Of a stretch of 64,000 nt of DNA, positions 27,802-36,909 are shown piece after piece. Made by a program: the position numbers and the translations under genes. This DNA comes from Leucobacter musarum subsp. musarum. Its GTDB lineage: Bacteria > Actinomycetota > Actinomycetes > Actinomycetales > Microbacteriaceae. The notes below the pieces were generated by a model, which was not told the DNA's origin, searched no databases, and was given only the letters and a program-made list of their open reading frames with translations. Numbering within the stretch: the stretch's first letter is position 1; each line of letters opens with the position of its first letter. The stretch covers positions 96,294 through 160,293 of the forward strand of contig NZ_JHBW01000086.1 of assembly GCF_001273845.1 (NCBI RefSeq), in the 5' to 3' direction.

Positions 27802-29071
27802 CGCGTCTGCCGCGCACCAGCACCACGGCGAGCGCGAGTGCTGCGGTGCCCGTGGCTGCGGTCGCGAGGCCGAGCGCATCGACGGTGACCCAGAACGCGC
27901 CGCCGAAGGCCGCGAGGGCGGCGATGCACACGGCGACGTCGCCCGCTTTCCGTGACGCATAACCCGCGGGCACCTGTTCGAACCGCGCGAGTGGCACGGC
28001 GAGGGCGATGACGGCGGCGACCACGACGAGGTAGACGATCGGTCGAGTCGCCCACCACACCGGAGACGCGGGTGTCGGCCCGCCGCCGGGCAACAGCAGC
28101 CCGAGACCGGTGATCGCGATGATCAGGGGCAGATGCCACAGGTACACCGTCATCGCACGCGCTCCGATGAGGTACGCAACCCCCTGCACGGGGCGCAGCC
28201 GCATGACGGAGCGCAGCACGGGTCGCAGCACCTCGAAGAGCGCGAGCTGGGCGATGCCGAGGAACACCAGCGAAACGGTCGGCGGGTTGAGATTCTGCAG
28301 CATATCTGCCGAGTCCCAACCCGCGGCGACGCTGGCTCCCAGCGCGGCGTAGGCGGCCGCAGCGATGGCAACGAGCAGCCACACCCCACCTGGCCGGGCG
28401 CGAAGTCGCTCGGTCGATCCGTCGAGCAGCACGAATCCGAGCTGCTGCACGAACCACCACACGAACGCAAAGTTCAGCCAGCCGAAAGCCTCGATTCCGG
28501 TGGCGATTCGGATCGCATCGACGCCGATCGCCAACATGGCAAGGGCGATCGGCGTCTGCCACCGCCAGCGCGCATGCAGTGCGGCGAAGATCGGCACGAT
28601 GCACTGCGCGAGCAGAAACGCGGCGAGAAACCAGATCGGCGTTCCTGCACCGGAGGCGACGGCGTCGAGCAGTGCCGCATCGATGCCTGCGGCACGGCCC
28701 GCGAGCAGCACGACGAGCCAGAAGACGAAGAACGGAAGCGCTGGGCGGGCGAGCCGCACGACGCGTCCGCGCACGTAGGCCATCGCGGTGGCCCCGCGGG
28801 CGTGCGAGCTGCGCCACGAACGAAGCCCGGTGAACCCGCCGAGCAGAAAGAAGAGCGGCATGATCTGGCCCACCCAAGTGGCCGCCGAGAACCAGGGCTG
28901 CGCCTCGAGCGGTCGCGAGAGCTGCACCCCGTTCGTTCCGACGGTGGCGCCGATCATCAAGAGATGGATCAGGACGACCAGCAGCAGGCTCCCGATACGC
29001 GCCGCATCGATGGACAGGTCACGATCGGCAGGAACAATGACCTGCCGCGGGCGCGCATCGGGTCGAGTCAC
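27779..29071 (-). CDS. Acyltransferase family membrane protein
   Basis: The protein has 430 residues with a GTG start and about ten membrane helices. The start of the acyltransferase-3 fold is DRDLSIDAARIGSLLLVVLIHLLMIG, with the His of the first helix; GGFTGLRSW and VYLWHLPLIIAITG are later family blocks. It lacks an SGNH domain, unlike the other acyltransferase here. It is translated from a GTGA overlap with the asparaginase stop, suggesting coupled expression. Acceptor and acyl donor are unknown. Confidence 0.85.
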   Translation of the reverse strand: MTRPDARPRQVIVPADRDLSIDAARIGSLLLVVLIHLLMIGATVGTNGVQLSRPLEAQPWFSAATWVGQIMPLFFLLGGFTGLRSWRSSHARGATAMAYVRGRVVRLARPALPFFVFWLVVLLAGRAAGIDAALLDAVASGAGTPIWFLAAFLLAQCIVPIFAALHARWRWQTPIALAMLAIGVDAIRIATGIEAFGWLNFAFVWWFVQQLGFVLLDGSTERLRARPGGVWLLVAIAAAAYAALGASVAAGWDSADMLQNLNPPTVSLVFLGIAQLALFEVLRPVLRSVMRLRPVQGVAYLIGARAMTVYLWHLPLIIAITGLGLLLPGGGPTPASPVWWATRPIVYLVVVAAVIALAVPLARFEQVPAGYASRKAGDVAVCIAALAAFGGAFWVTVDALGLATAATGTAALALAVVLVRGRRVTPPRSS

Positions 29072-30078
29072 GACTCGTGATCCGCCCGTTCGCCCACCAG
29101 ATTGGCGTGCATCAAGCGACGGAGCCCGTCGCCCGAGAACCCTCGGTCGAGCAGGTACCCGAGTTTCGCGGTCGCGGCTTCGACGGTAAGGTCGCCGCCG
29201 TCGATGACGCCGGCTGCGGCGAGTTCGCGGCCGACGGCGTAGCGATCGAGATCGACCCCTCCGGTCACGCACTGGGTGACCGCGACGACCGGAAGCGCGG
29301 CGCACAGCTCGCGCAGCGTGCCGAGCATGCCGGGGCGCGACATTGGCCCGTTGCCGCTGCCGTAGCACTCGAGTACGAGGCCATGCGGGCCGCCGCCGAC
29401 GGCGGCGCGGAGATCGTCGGCGGTGACGGCCGGCACGAAGCGGAACGACAAGACGCGCGCGGGAGCCGATGCGGTCTCACTGCGCGGAGTGGCTGCCTCT
29501 GGCGGCACGCCAGAGCTGTGCGCTGCGAGCGGCAACTCGGCCCGGAACGCGGTGAGTGAGACGCTGTCATGCTTCGTCGTGCGCACCGCCGGCAGCAGGG
29601 AGCCACCGAAAGCGATCGCGGCGGGTGAGCCGGGGGCCGCTTTGACGGCAGCGCGAATGGCAAGCGCCAGGTTGTCATCGGCATCGGTACCGGGAGCGCC
29701 GTGCGGCAGCTGGCTGCCGGTGATGACGATGGGCACGCCGAGGTCGGCGAGTTCGAAAGCGAGGCGCGCCGCGGTGTATGCGAGCGTATCAGTGCCGTGC
29801 GTGATGACGACGCCTCGCGGGCGCTGTGTGCGCACGCGAGCGCGCACGGCGCGGGCGATCTTCGGAGCGGTTTCGGCGTCGGCGTTCGCGCTGTCGATGG
29901 CGGGGGAGAGATGGTTGACCCGATGATCGATGCCCAACGGGGCGCAGATGCGATCGACGAGGTCTTCGAGCACATCGGCGAAATCGGGATCGGGGGCGAG
30001 CCCGCCGTCGGTACTGCGCATGCCGATCGTGCCGCCGGTGGCGAAGACGAGCACGGAGGGGCGCGCGGAAACAGACAT
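29068..30078 (-). CDS. ansA: L-asparaginase (type I-like)
   Basis: The protein has 336 residues. It deaminates asparagine to aspartate. VFATGGTIGM carries the first catalytic Thr, and VVITHGTDTLAYTA the second Thr-Asp pair; VTGSQLPHGAPGTDADDN is a further family block. It has no signal peptide and is therefore cytoplasmic. An insertion of about 20 residues (PEAATPRSETASAP) in the middle is not part of the core. The start at 30078 is supported by the leaderless-type box upstream. Confidence 0.92.
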   Translation of the reverse strand: MSVSARPSVLVFATGGTIGMRSTDGGLAPDPDFADVLEDLVDRICAPLGIDHRVNHLSPAIDSANADAETAPKIARAVRARVRTQRPRGVVITHGTDTLAYTAARLAFELADLGVPIVITGSQLPHGAPGTDADDNLALAIRAAVKAAPGSPAAIAFGGSLLPAVRTTKHDSVSLTAFRAELPLAAHSSGVPPEAATPRSETASAPARVLSFRFVPAVTADDLRAAVGGGPHGLVLECYGSGNGPMSRPGMLGTLRELCAALPVVAVTQCVTGGVDLDRYAVGRELAAAGVIDGGDLTVEAATAKLGYLLDRGFSGDGLRRLMHANLVGERADHES

Positions 30079-30085
30079 GCCTTCT

Positions 30086-30091
30086 ATTGTG
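30086..30091 (-). promoter_or_regulatory. Leaderless -10 box of the asparaginase gene
   Basis: CACAAT on the minus strand, 7 bases, ATG at 30078. AGAAGG in the spacer is too close to the start to act as a normal ribosome binding site. Confidence 0.45.
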
Positions 30092-30153
30092 CGGGATCGC
30101 GAGGGGTCGAGCGTGCATCGCGCCGCACGCGGCCGAATGTCGGGGGCTGCTCG

Positions 30154-30159
30154 TAGACT
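30154..30159 (+). promoter_or_regulatory. -10 box of the helicase gene
   Basis: TAGACT, 10 bases, ATG at 30170. The predicted transcript has only 3-4 bases before the start. Confidence 0.55.
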
Positions 30160-30169
30160 GATCCGTACG

Positions 30170-32731
30170 ATGAGCGAATTCGAACTTCTGGACCCCTCGG
30201 GCATTCCGATCGGCGGCAACGCAGGCGGCTCTGACCCGTTGGTCGACGGCCTGAACCCGGCTCAGGCGCGTGCGGTGATCGCGCGCGGGCCTGCGCTGCT
30301 GATCGTCGCCGGCGCTGGTTCGGGCAAGACCCGCGTGCTGACGCACCGCATCGCCCACTTGATTCGCGAGAAGGAGGCCTGGCCCAGCCAGATCCTCGCG
30401 ATCACCTTCACCAACAAAGCCGCTGCCGAGATGCGCGAACGCATCGAGGGGCTGCTCGGCGATGCGTCGCAGGGCATGTGGATCTCGACGTTCCACTCAG
30501 CATGCGTCCGTATTCTGCGCCGCGAGGCCGAGCGTTTCGGCTACGTGTCGGGCTTCACGATTTACGACTCCGCCGACTCGCGCGCGCTACTCAAGCGCAT
30601 CATCAAAGAGCTCGACGCCGACACCTATGGGTTCACGCCGGCCAATTCGGGCTCCAAGATCTCGCGTCTGAAAAACGAGCTCACCGATGCCGATAGCTAC
30701 TCGAGCACGATGAACGACAGCGACCCGCGCGAGCGGCTCTTCGTCGAGATCTTCAAGATGTACGAGCAAGAGCTGCGACGGGCGAACGCGTTCGACTTCG
30801 ACGACCTGATCGGGCAGACGGTTCATCTGTTCCGGGCGCACCCTGATGTCGCCGCGATCTATCAGCGACGGTTTCGGCACATTCTCGTCGATGAGTACCA
30901 AGACACCAACCATGCGCAGTATTCGCTCATTCGTGAGCTCACGCGGGCGATCGAGCCCGAAGAAGTCGAGCGGCTGGTGCCGCCCGCCCGCGATCGGGAG
31001 CTCGACGCCGACGGGCGCATCGCCGCCGCAAGCCTGACCGTGGTCGGCGACTCCGACCAGTCGATCTATGCCTTCCGCGGTGCCGACATTCGCAACATCG
31101 TCGAATTCGAGCGAGACTTCGCCCGAGCCGAAGTGGTCAAGCTCGAGCAGAACTACCGGTCCACCCAGAACATCCTGTCGGCGGCGAACGCGGTCATCGG
31201 CAACAACTTCGATCGCCAGGAGAAGCGACTCTGGACCTCGGAGGGCGACGGCGAGCGCATTGTTGGGTTCACCGGGTACTCGCAGCACGACGAAGCGCGG
31301 TTCGTCGCTGAAGAAATCGAAAATCTGCACCGGGGCGGTCTCGCCTACGGCGACGTCGCGGTGTTCTACCGCACGAACTCGCAAACGCGTGCGCTTGAAG
31401 AGCTCCTCATCCGCTCGGCGATTCCCTACCGCGTGCTCGGCGGCACGAAGTTCTACGAGCGCGCCGAAGTGAAAGATGCGATGTCGTACCTCACGAGCAT
31501 CGCGAACCCCTACGATCCGATCGCCTGGTCGCGCCTCATCGGCGCACCGAAACGTGGCATTGGTGCGATGGCAGAGGCGCACCTCGCGAACTTCCAGGAG
31601 GCACACGGGCTGTCGTTCCACGAAGCGATGCTGCGCGCAGATGAAGTCTCGGCTCTTGGCCCGAAGATCAAGGGCGCTGTGCGCCAGCTCGCCGATCTGC
31701 TGACCCGAGCCGCTCGAATGGCCGTGGGCGGGGGCGCAACCGATGTCGCCGGTGAGGAAGCGGTGCCGGCGCCGGTCGGCGACCTACTGAAGCTGATCCT
31801 CGATGAGACCGAGATGATCGAGAAGCTCCGGGCGAAGCGCGATCCGCAAGACGATGCGCGGGCCGAGAACCTCGAGGAACTCGTCGCGGTGGCCCGAGAG
31901 TTCGATGCAAAGCAGCCGGGAGCAGGCCTGCTCGCGTTCCTCACCGAAGTGAGCCTGGTGGCGGCGGCCGACGACCTCGATGATTCGAGCGGCACGGTCT
32001 CGCTCATGACGATGCACACCGCGAAGGGGCTCGAATTCAAGGCGGTGTTCATCACGGGCGTCGAAGAGGGGCTGCTGCCCCATCAGATGTCGGTCGACGA
32101 AGTCGGCGGTATCAGTGAGGAGCGACGGTTGATGTACGTCGGAATCACTCGCGCCCGGGAACGCCTGTATCTCACGCTCGCCTCGACGCGTGCGACATTC
32201 GGTGACGTCTCGGTCGCGATGCCGTCGCGCTTCCTGCAAGAGATTCCCGAGGGGCTCATCGACTGGCGACAGTCGCCTGGCGAGGTGACGGGTCGCGGCG
32301 GCACCGCCTCGCGCGCGCTCAACGCTCCGCGCAGTTCGACCGCTTCCTGGTCATCGCGCACTCGCACCGATTCGTCGGTGTCGTTCGCCGGGGCCGGCAG
32401 CGGCAGCGGCTCCGGTGCTGCTGCGGTCAGCGAACCGGCCAGCGGCAACATGCAGTCGGCCCTCGACAAGTGGCGCGAACGGAAGCGTCTCGCGAAAGAA
32501 GCGCAGGCGGCCGGTGGCGGGTTCCCGAACCTCGTCGGGGGAGCGGTGCGCGACAATGGAGACCTCGAACTGGCATCGGGAGATCGCATTCAGCACGAAG
32601 AGTATGGGGTCGGCCGGGTCACCGGAATCTCTGGCATCGGTTCGAAACGCATCGCACACGTCGTCTTCGACTCCGTCGGCGAGCGCAAACTGCTGGTGAA
32701 GCTTGCTCCGATCGAAAAGGTCGACGAGTAA
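30170..32731 (+). CDS. pcrA: ATP-dependent DNA helicase PcrA/UvrD
   Basis: The protein has 853 residues. It is an SF1A 3'-5' helicase acting in nucleotide excision repair and replication-fork maintenance. Motifs in order: Walker A GAGSGKT (48-54), DEYQDTN (motif II), VVGDSDQSIYAFRGA (motif III), KLEQNYRST (motif IV), and MTMHTAKGLEFKAVFI with VGITRARERLYL (motifs V-VI). A Ser/Gly-rich linker leads to a Tudor-like tail (GDRIQHEEYGVGRVTGI), which binds RNA polymerase in PcrA homologs. A stretch at about 263-290 between the conserved blocks is a lineage insertion. Confidence 0.96.
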   Translation: MSEFELLDPSGIPIGGNAGGSDPLVDGLNPAQARAVIARGPALLIVAGAGSGKTRVLTHRIAHLIREKEAWPSQILAITFTNKAAAEMRERIEGLLGDASQGMWISTFHSACVRILRREAERFGYVSGFTIYDSADSRALLKRIIKELDADTYGFTPANSGSKISRLKNELTDADSYSSTMNDSDPRERLFVEIFKMYEQELRRANAFDFDDLIGQTVHLFRAHPDVAAIYQRRFRHILVDEYQDTNHAQYSLIRELTRAIEPEEVERLVPPARDRELDADGRIAAASLTVVGDSDQSIYAFRGADIRNIVEFERDFARAEVVKLEQNYRSTQNILSAANAVIGNNFDRQEKRLWTSEGDGERIVGFTGYSQHDEARFVAEEIENLHRGGLAYGDVAVFYRTNSQTRALEELLIRSAIPYRVLGGTKFYERAEVKDAMSYLTSIANPYDPIAWSRLIGAPKRGIGAMAEAHLANFQEAHGLSFHEAMLRADEVSALGPKIKGAVRQLADLLTRAARMAVGGGATDVAGEEAVPAPVGDLLKLILDETEMIEKLRAKRDPQDDARAENLEELVAVAREFDAKQPGAGLLAFLTEVSLVAAADDLDDSSGTVSLMTMHTAKGLEFKAVFITGVEEGLLPHQMSVDEVGGISEERRLMYVGITRARERLYLTLASTRATFGDVSVAMPSRFLQEIPEGLIDWRQSPGEVTGRGGTASRALNAPRSSTASWSSRTRTDSSVSFAGAGSGSGSGAAAVSEPASGNMQSALDKWRERKRLAKEAQAAGGGFPNLVGGAVRDNGDLELASGDRIQHEEYGVGRVTGISGIGSKRIAHVVFDSVGERKLLVKLAPIEKVDE

Positions 32732-32736
32732 ACGCT

Positions 32737-32769
32737 GCGACCTCGTTCTGAATGCCGGTGCGAGGTCGC
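32737..32769. terminator. Candidate terminator between pcrA and the TetR gene
   Basis: A 9-bp perfect stem (GCGACCTCG / CGAGGTCGC) with a 15-base loop between convergent genes. Confidence 0.55.
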
Positions 32770-32786
32770 TTCGGGATCGAGATCCG

Positions 32787-33416
32787 TTAGCCGAGCAGCT
32801 TGCGATACTCCTCAGCAACGCTCATGAAATCGCTCTCATCGGCATCGGTGTCGCCGCTGCCCGCCGACCAGACCGCCATCTGCGCAGACATCGCCCCGTG
32901 CACGAGCGCGAGCGCTAGCATCGACTCGCGTTCCGGTGAATCGAGCTTGGCGTGCTCGGGTCGCGCGCGCAGCCAAGCCGTCGCGACAATGTTGAGCTGA
33001 TATCCCGATTCGAGCAGCGACACCATTGTCAAGCGACCCGCTTCGAGTTGCTCCGTCATGAGTCGCAGTCGATCACGCGCCACTTCGGCGTTGATGTTGC
33101 GATGCCCGATCGCCGCGAAGAGCAGGCGGAAGAGCCCGAGCGGAAGATTGTCGGGCGTGCTGTCGAGTACGGAGAACGCGAGGTCACCCTCGGGAATCTC
33201 GATCGCGCGGCCCACAATCGCGTCGTCGCGTGAGGGGAAGTAGTTGAAAAACGTGCTCCGCGAGATATCGGCCCGCTCGCAAATCGCGTCGACGGTGACA
33301 TTCTCGACGCCGAGTTCGAGGGCGAGCGCGACCGCCGAAGACTCGATCGCGTTTTCGGTACGGCGGCGCTTGCGGGCGCGCAGCCCCTCGGGTGGGGCGG
33401 CCTCGATGATGCTCAC
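32787..33416 (-). CDS. TetR/AcrR family transcriptional regulator
   Basis: The protein has 209 residues with a GTG start. The helix-turn-helix lies at about 18-65: ENVTVDAICERADISRSTFFNYFPSRDDAI (conserved TetR segment, quoted here in part as ISRSTFFNYF). The C-terminal ligand domain is not recognisable. A palindrome (33512-33527) in the gap to the divergent diguanylate cyclase operon is a possible autoregulatory site. Target genes are unknown; control of the cyclases is possible by position. Confidence 0.88.
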   Translation of the reverse strand: MSIIEAAPPEGLRARKRRRTENAIESSAVALALELGVENVTVDAICERADISRSTFFNYFPSRDDAIVGRAIEIPEGDLAFSVLDSTPDNLPLGLFRLLFAAIGHRNINAEVARDRLRLMTEQLEAGRLTMVSLLESGYQLNIVATAWLRARPEHAKLDSPERESMLALALVHGAMSAQMAVWSAGSGDTDADESDFMSVAEEYRKLLG

Positions 33417-33511
33417 GTGATTGCTCTCCCGCTGCGCCGACTCGAGCGACTCCCCGGAGTGGGAGGGGCGGCGACGCAGTGCGATCGAGTGTAATCACGA
33501 TCTCTGAGAAA

Positions 33512-33527
33512 ACGGGAACGATCCCGT
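33512..33527. promoter_or_regulatory. Candidate operator palindrome near the TetR gene
   Basis: ACGGGA-ACGA-TCCCGT, 96 bases upstream of the TetR start and 112 before the first cyclase gene. It is short and could be chance in GC-rich DNA. Confidence 0.35.
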
Positions 33528-33638
33528 CGGTAATTTAAGGACCGCGGAGGATATTCACCCCATCATTGTGTAGCCTGTGGGTCTGACAGTTGGGGAAATC
33601 GGGGGGTTTGCAACAACGTCACAGAGGAGGGGCGACCC

Positions 33639-34598
33639 GTGTCCTGGTTCCGCATGCTCGTGCAGAGGCAGAATGCGCACTCGTGGTATGTCTCGTTTGC
33701 GGCGTTACTCATGAGCTTGACGCTCGTGGTCGATCTGCTCTTTCACCACTACATGGCGCATCGATGGTTCATCTGGACCCTGCTCGTTGTGAGTCTCGCC
33801 GGCGGCATCGGCGCGCTGCTCTCGGGTGCACGAATTCCGCGGTGGATCGGTGTGGTTGCGGTGTGCGTGTTCTTCGTCGCTCAGGGCTACTTCCTGAGCC
33901 TGCGCGACGATCCGCAATCGGTGATTTCCTCGGTGCAGCAGTTTCCGATCGTCGCGTTCTATCTCGGGTGGTTCGTGCGGCCGAAGGTCGCCGTGCCGCT
34001 TGCCCTGCTCGGGCTCGTCGGCTTCGCCATCGTCATGTTCTCAAACCCGTTGTTTGGCGCGAACGGCAGCATCGGGGCACCCGTTGCCGTGCACGCGCTC
34101 CTAGGGCTCATCTTTTGCTACGGCGCGGGGCTGTATCTCTGGCGCAGAGAGGTGCGCATCGAGTCGGCGGATCCGCTGACGGGGGCATTGACGCGTGCAC
34201 GATTCCAGGAGCGTGCCGCCCATCGCATCGAACGGGCGCGTGCACCGCTGAGTCTCGTGGCGATCGACTTCGACGATTTCAAGTCGTTGAACGACACCCA
34301 CGGCCATGCGGCGGGGGATGTGGCGCTCGAAACGACGATCGGCGTCTGGTTCGAGGAAGTACGCGTCGGGGATGTCATCGGGCGCATCGGGGGAGATGAA
34401 TTCGCCCTGCTGCTCCCGGCGACCGATGCGGCGACGGCGGCAGGCATTGCCGAACGGCTGCTCACGGTATCGCCTCATTCCTGGTCATGGGGAGTTGCGG
34501 AGCTCCAAGTCGGGGACGACACCGCGTCGCTGTGGCGGCGCGCGGACGCGGCGCTCTACGAGCAGAAGCGCGAGAAGCGGCAGGCGCATTATGGATAG
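33639..34598 (+). CDS. Membrane diguanylate cyclase (GGDEF) with intact I-site
   Basis: The protein has 319 residues with a GTG start after GAGGAGGGG. Five or six membrane helices (about 16-168) form an unclassified sensor. The GGDEF domain (about 178-315) shows DPLTGALTRARF, DFDDFKSLNDTHGHAAGD and GGDEF (251-255). The inhibitory site RVGD is at 242-245, five residues before GGDEF, so product feedback is expected. It makes c-di-GMP from two GTP. It overlaps the next cyclase gene by 8 bases. Confidence 0.93.
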   Translation: MSWFRMLVQRQNAHSWYVSFAALLMSLTLVVDLLFHHYMAHRWFIWTLLVVSLAGGIGALLSGARIPRWIGVVAVCVFFVAQGYFLSLRDDPQSVISSVQQFPIVAFYLGWFVRPKVAVPLALLGLVGFAIVMFSNPLFGANGSIGAPVAVHALLGLIFCYGAGLYLWRREVRIESADPLTGALTRARFQERAAHRIERARAPLSLVAIDFDDFKSLNDTHGHAAGDVALETTIGVWFEEVRVGDVIGRIGGDEFALLLPATDAATAAGIAERLLTVSPHSWSWGVAELQVGDDTASLWRRADAALYEQKREKRQAHYG

Positions 34599-35625
34599 AC
34601 GCCGGTTGACCCCCGATCTCGCGAGCCTCGGCTCGGAGATATGGATGCGGTTTTTGCGCTGGCAGACCCCGTTCTCCTACATGAGCGCGGCGATACCCGC
34701 CCTGCTCGCGGTCGTCTTCGTGTCCGACCTCATCGTCGGTCACCAGCACATGAACCGCTTGATGGTGACCATGTGGCTCGTCTTCTATGGAGTCGCTACC
34801 GCGCTGCCGCTGGTACTCGGGCGCAGATACCCGTTGTGGGCAGGGGTGGTGATGTTTGCTGTGATCGAGACCTGGTCGACCTACTTCCTGCTGTTTTCTT
34901 CGCACGCGCATGCCGAGATCAATGCCCTCCTGGAACTCCCGTTCGTCGCGCTGTATCTCGGATGGTTCTATCCGCCGGTCTTCGGTCGCGTGCTCATGGT
35001 CATCGGCGTGATCCGCATGTTGATCATCCTGATGGTGAACCCGGACCTCGGTATGGGCCTCGCCGATCCGAATGTCATGGTCGGCTACGCGATCCTCATC
35101 GCGATCTTCTGCTACGTGGGGGCCCGCACGGTGCAGCGTCAGCTCCATCGTGAGGCGCGCACCGATTCGTTGACCGGCGCACTGAATCGGCGTGGACTGG
35201 GCGAGCTGGCGACGGTCGTGCGCAACCGCGCGGCGCGGGCGGGGGAGCCCGTGGCCGTCGCGATGATCGACTTCGACGATTTCAAGGGGCTCAATGATGC
35301 GGGGGGCCACATCGCCGGTGATGCCGCACTGATCGAGTCAGTCGAGGTCTGGACCGTGCTCGTGGGGATGCGCGGCACGTCGGGCCGGTCCGGTGGCCTC
35401 GTCGCACGGCTCGGCGGCGATGAGTTCGCCCTCGTGCTGCGCAGCGGGCCCAGCGAGCTCGAACAGGCGCTGGACTCGATGCGAGCGGCATCGCAGTTCG
35501 CCTGGTCGTGGGGCATCGCCGAGGCGGTTCCCGGCGAGCCCCTCGACATCGCCCTCGCACGCGCTGACGACGAGCTGCTCCGCGCGAAGCCGGCACGCGG
35601 TAAGGGTTCGATCACTTCGCGGTGA
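34591..35625 (+). CDS. Membrane diguanylate cyclase (GGDEF) without canonical I-site
   Basis: The protein has 344 residues. Its sensor of about five membrane helices (30-180) resembles that of the preceding cyclase (FVALYLGWFYPP against FYLGWFVRPK), so the pair probably arose by duplication. The GGDEF domain has DSLTGALNRRGL, DFDDFKGLNDAGGHIAGD and GGDEF (275-279). At the I-site position it reads RSGG (266-269), with the Asp lost, and a Gly/Ser insertion (GMRGTSGRSG) lies just before. Activity should be retained but product inhibition weakened. Confidence 0.92.
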   Translation: MDRRRLTPDLASLGSEIWMRFLRWQTPFSYMSAAIPALLAVVFVSDLIVGHQHMNRLMVTMWLVFYGVATALPLVLGRRYPLWAGVVMFAVIETWSTYFLLFSSHAHAEINALLELPFVALYLGWFYPPVFGRVLMVIGVIRMLIILMVNPDLGMGLADPNVMVGYAILIAIFCYVGARTVQRQLHREARTDSLTGALNRRGLGELATVVRNRAARAGEPVAVAMIDFDDFKGLNDAGGHIAGDAALIESVEVWTVLVGMRGTSGRSGGLVARLGGDEFALVLRSGPSELEQALDSMRAASQFAWSWGIAEAVPGEPLDIALARADDELLRAKPARGKGSITSR

Positions 35626-35655
35626 TAGGCTTTTCGTCGGTCGAGCTAGCTCGAC
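35626..35655 (+). promoter_or_regulatory. sucC promoter -10 with 16-bp palindrome at the start site
   Basis: TAGGCT (35626-35631) directly follows the cyclase stop. GTCGAGCTAGCTCGAC at 35640-35655 is a perfect 16-base palindrome placed about where transcription should begin, suiting a repressor operator. The regulator is unknown. Confidence 0.5.
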
Positions 35656-35709
35656 ATCGAGACATTTTTCTGCCTCGGATCACCCCGACTCCCAAGCAAA
35701 GGACAGTAC

Positions 35710-36876
35710 GTGGATCTGTACGAGTACCAGGCACGAGATCTATTCGAACGATACGAGGTGCCGGTACTCGCCGGCATCGTCGCCGACACCCCTGAAGAGG
35801 TGCGTGCGGCCGCCGAGAAGATCGGTGGCGTGGTCGTCGTGAAGGCGCAGGTAAAGGTCGGTGGCCGCGGCAAGGCCGGCGGCGTGAAGGTGGCGAAGAC
35901 GCCAGACGAGGCCTTCGAGGCTGCTCAGGCCATCCTGGGGCTCGACATCAAGGGCCACACCGTTGAGCGCGTGATGGTCGCGGCGGCTGCTGATATCGCA
36001 CAGGAGTTCTACTTCTCGGTGCTGCTCGATCGCGCAAACCGCACGTACCTCTCGCTTGCGTCCGTCGAGGGCGGCATGGAGATCGAGCAGCTCGCGGTCG
36101 AGAAGCCCGAGGCGCTCGCGCGCATCGCGGTCGACCCGATCACCGGCATCGACGCGGTGAAGGCTGAAGAGATCGCGCGCGCAGCGAAGTTCCCTGAGGA
36201 GCTCGTCGCCAAGGTCGTGCCCGTCTTCCAGAAGCTCTTTGCGGTGTACGCGGGTGAAGACGCGACGCTCGTCGAGGTGAACCCGCTCGTGCTCACCGGC
36301 GCAGGTGACATCGTCGCGCTCGACGGCAAGGTCTCGCTCGATGAGAACGCCGAGTTCCGCCAGCCGCAGCACGCCGAGCTCGCTGATAAGTCGGCGGAGG
36401 ATCCGCTCGAGGCCAAGGCCAAGGCGCAGGATCTCAACTACGTGAAGCTCGACGGCGAGGTCGGCGTGATCGGCAACGGTGCAGGCCTCGTGATGTCGAC
36501 GCTCGACGTCGTCGCCTACGCCGGTGAGAACCACGGCGGCGTCAAGCCCGCCAACTTCCTCGACATCGGCGGCGGCGCGTCGGCCGAGGTCATGGCGGCC
36601 GGGCTCGACGTCATTCTGGGCGACCCCCAGGTGAAGTCGGTGTTCGTGAACGTGTTCGGCGGCATCACGGCGTGCGACGCCGTTGCCAACGGCATCGTCG
36701 GCGCGCTCGAGAAGCTCGGCGATGCGGCGAACAAGCCGCTCGTCGTGCGCCTCGACGGCAACAACGTCGAAGAGGGCCGGGCGATCCTGAACGCAGCGGC
36801 GCACCCGCTGGTTACCCAGGCCGCCACCATGGACGAGGGCGCCGACAAGGCCGCCGAGCTCGCCAACGCCCGCTGA
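35710..36876 (+). CDS. sucC: Succinyl-CoA ligase (ADP/GDP-forming) subunit beta
   Basis: The protein has 388 residues with a GTG start. It is the ATP-grasp, nucleotide-binding subunit of the TCA-cycle enzyme making ATP/GTP from succinyl-Co[15 protein letters not shown] starts the protein; [16 protein letters not shown] is the nucleotide-binding loop; ALEVNPL-type VEVNPLVL and [12 protein letters not shown] are conserved. sucD follows after 33 bases. Confidence 0.98.
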   Translation: MDLYEYQARDLFERYEVPVLAGIVADTPEEVRAAAEKIGGVVVVKAQVKVGGRGKAGGVKVAKTPDEAFEAAQAILGLDIKGHTVERVMVAAAADIAQEFYFSVLLDRANRTYLSLASVEGGMEIEQLAVEKPEALARIAVDPITGIDAVKAEEIARAAKFPEELVAKVVPVFQKLFAVYAGEDATLVEVNPLVLTGAGDIVALDGKVSLDENAEFRQPQHAELADKSAEDPLEAKAKAQDLNYVKLDGEVGVIGNGAGLVMSTLDVVAYAGENHGGVKPANFLDIGGGASAEVMAAGLDVILGDPQVKSVFVNVFGGITACDAVANGIVGALEKLGDAANKPLVVRLDGNNVEEGRAILNAAAHPLVTQAATMDEGADKAAELANAR

Positions 36877-36909
36877 TCCGAGACGAAAGACTGTAGGAGT
36901 AGAACCACC

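Noticed and set aside
32737..32769. Hairpin after pcrA as an attenuator
   Set aside because: It lies between convergent genes with nothing downstream to attenuate; a terminator is simpler.
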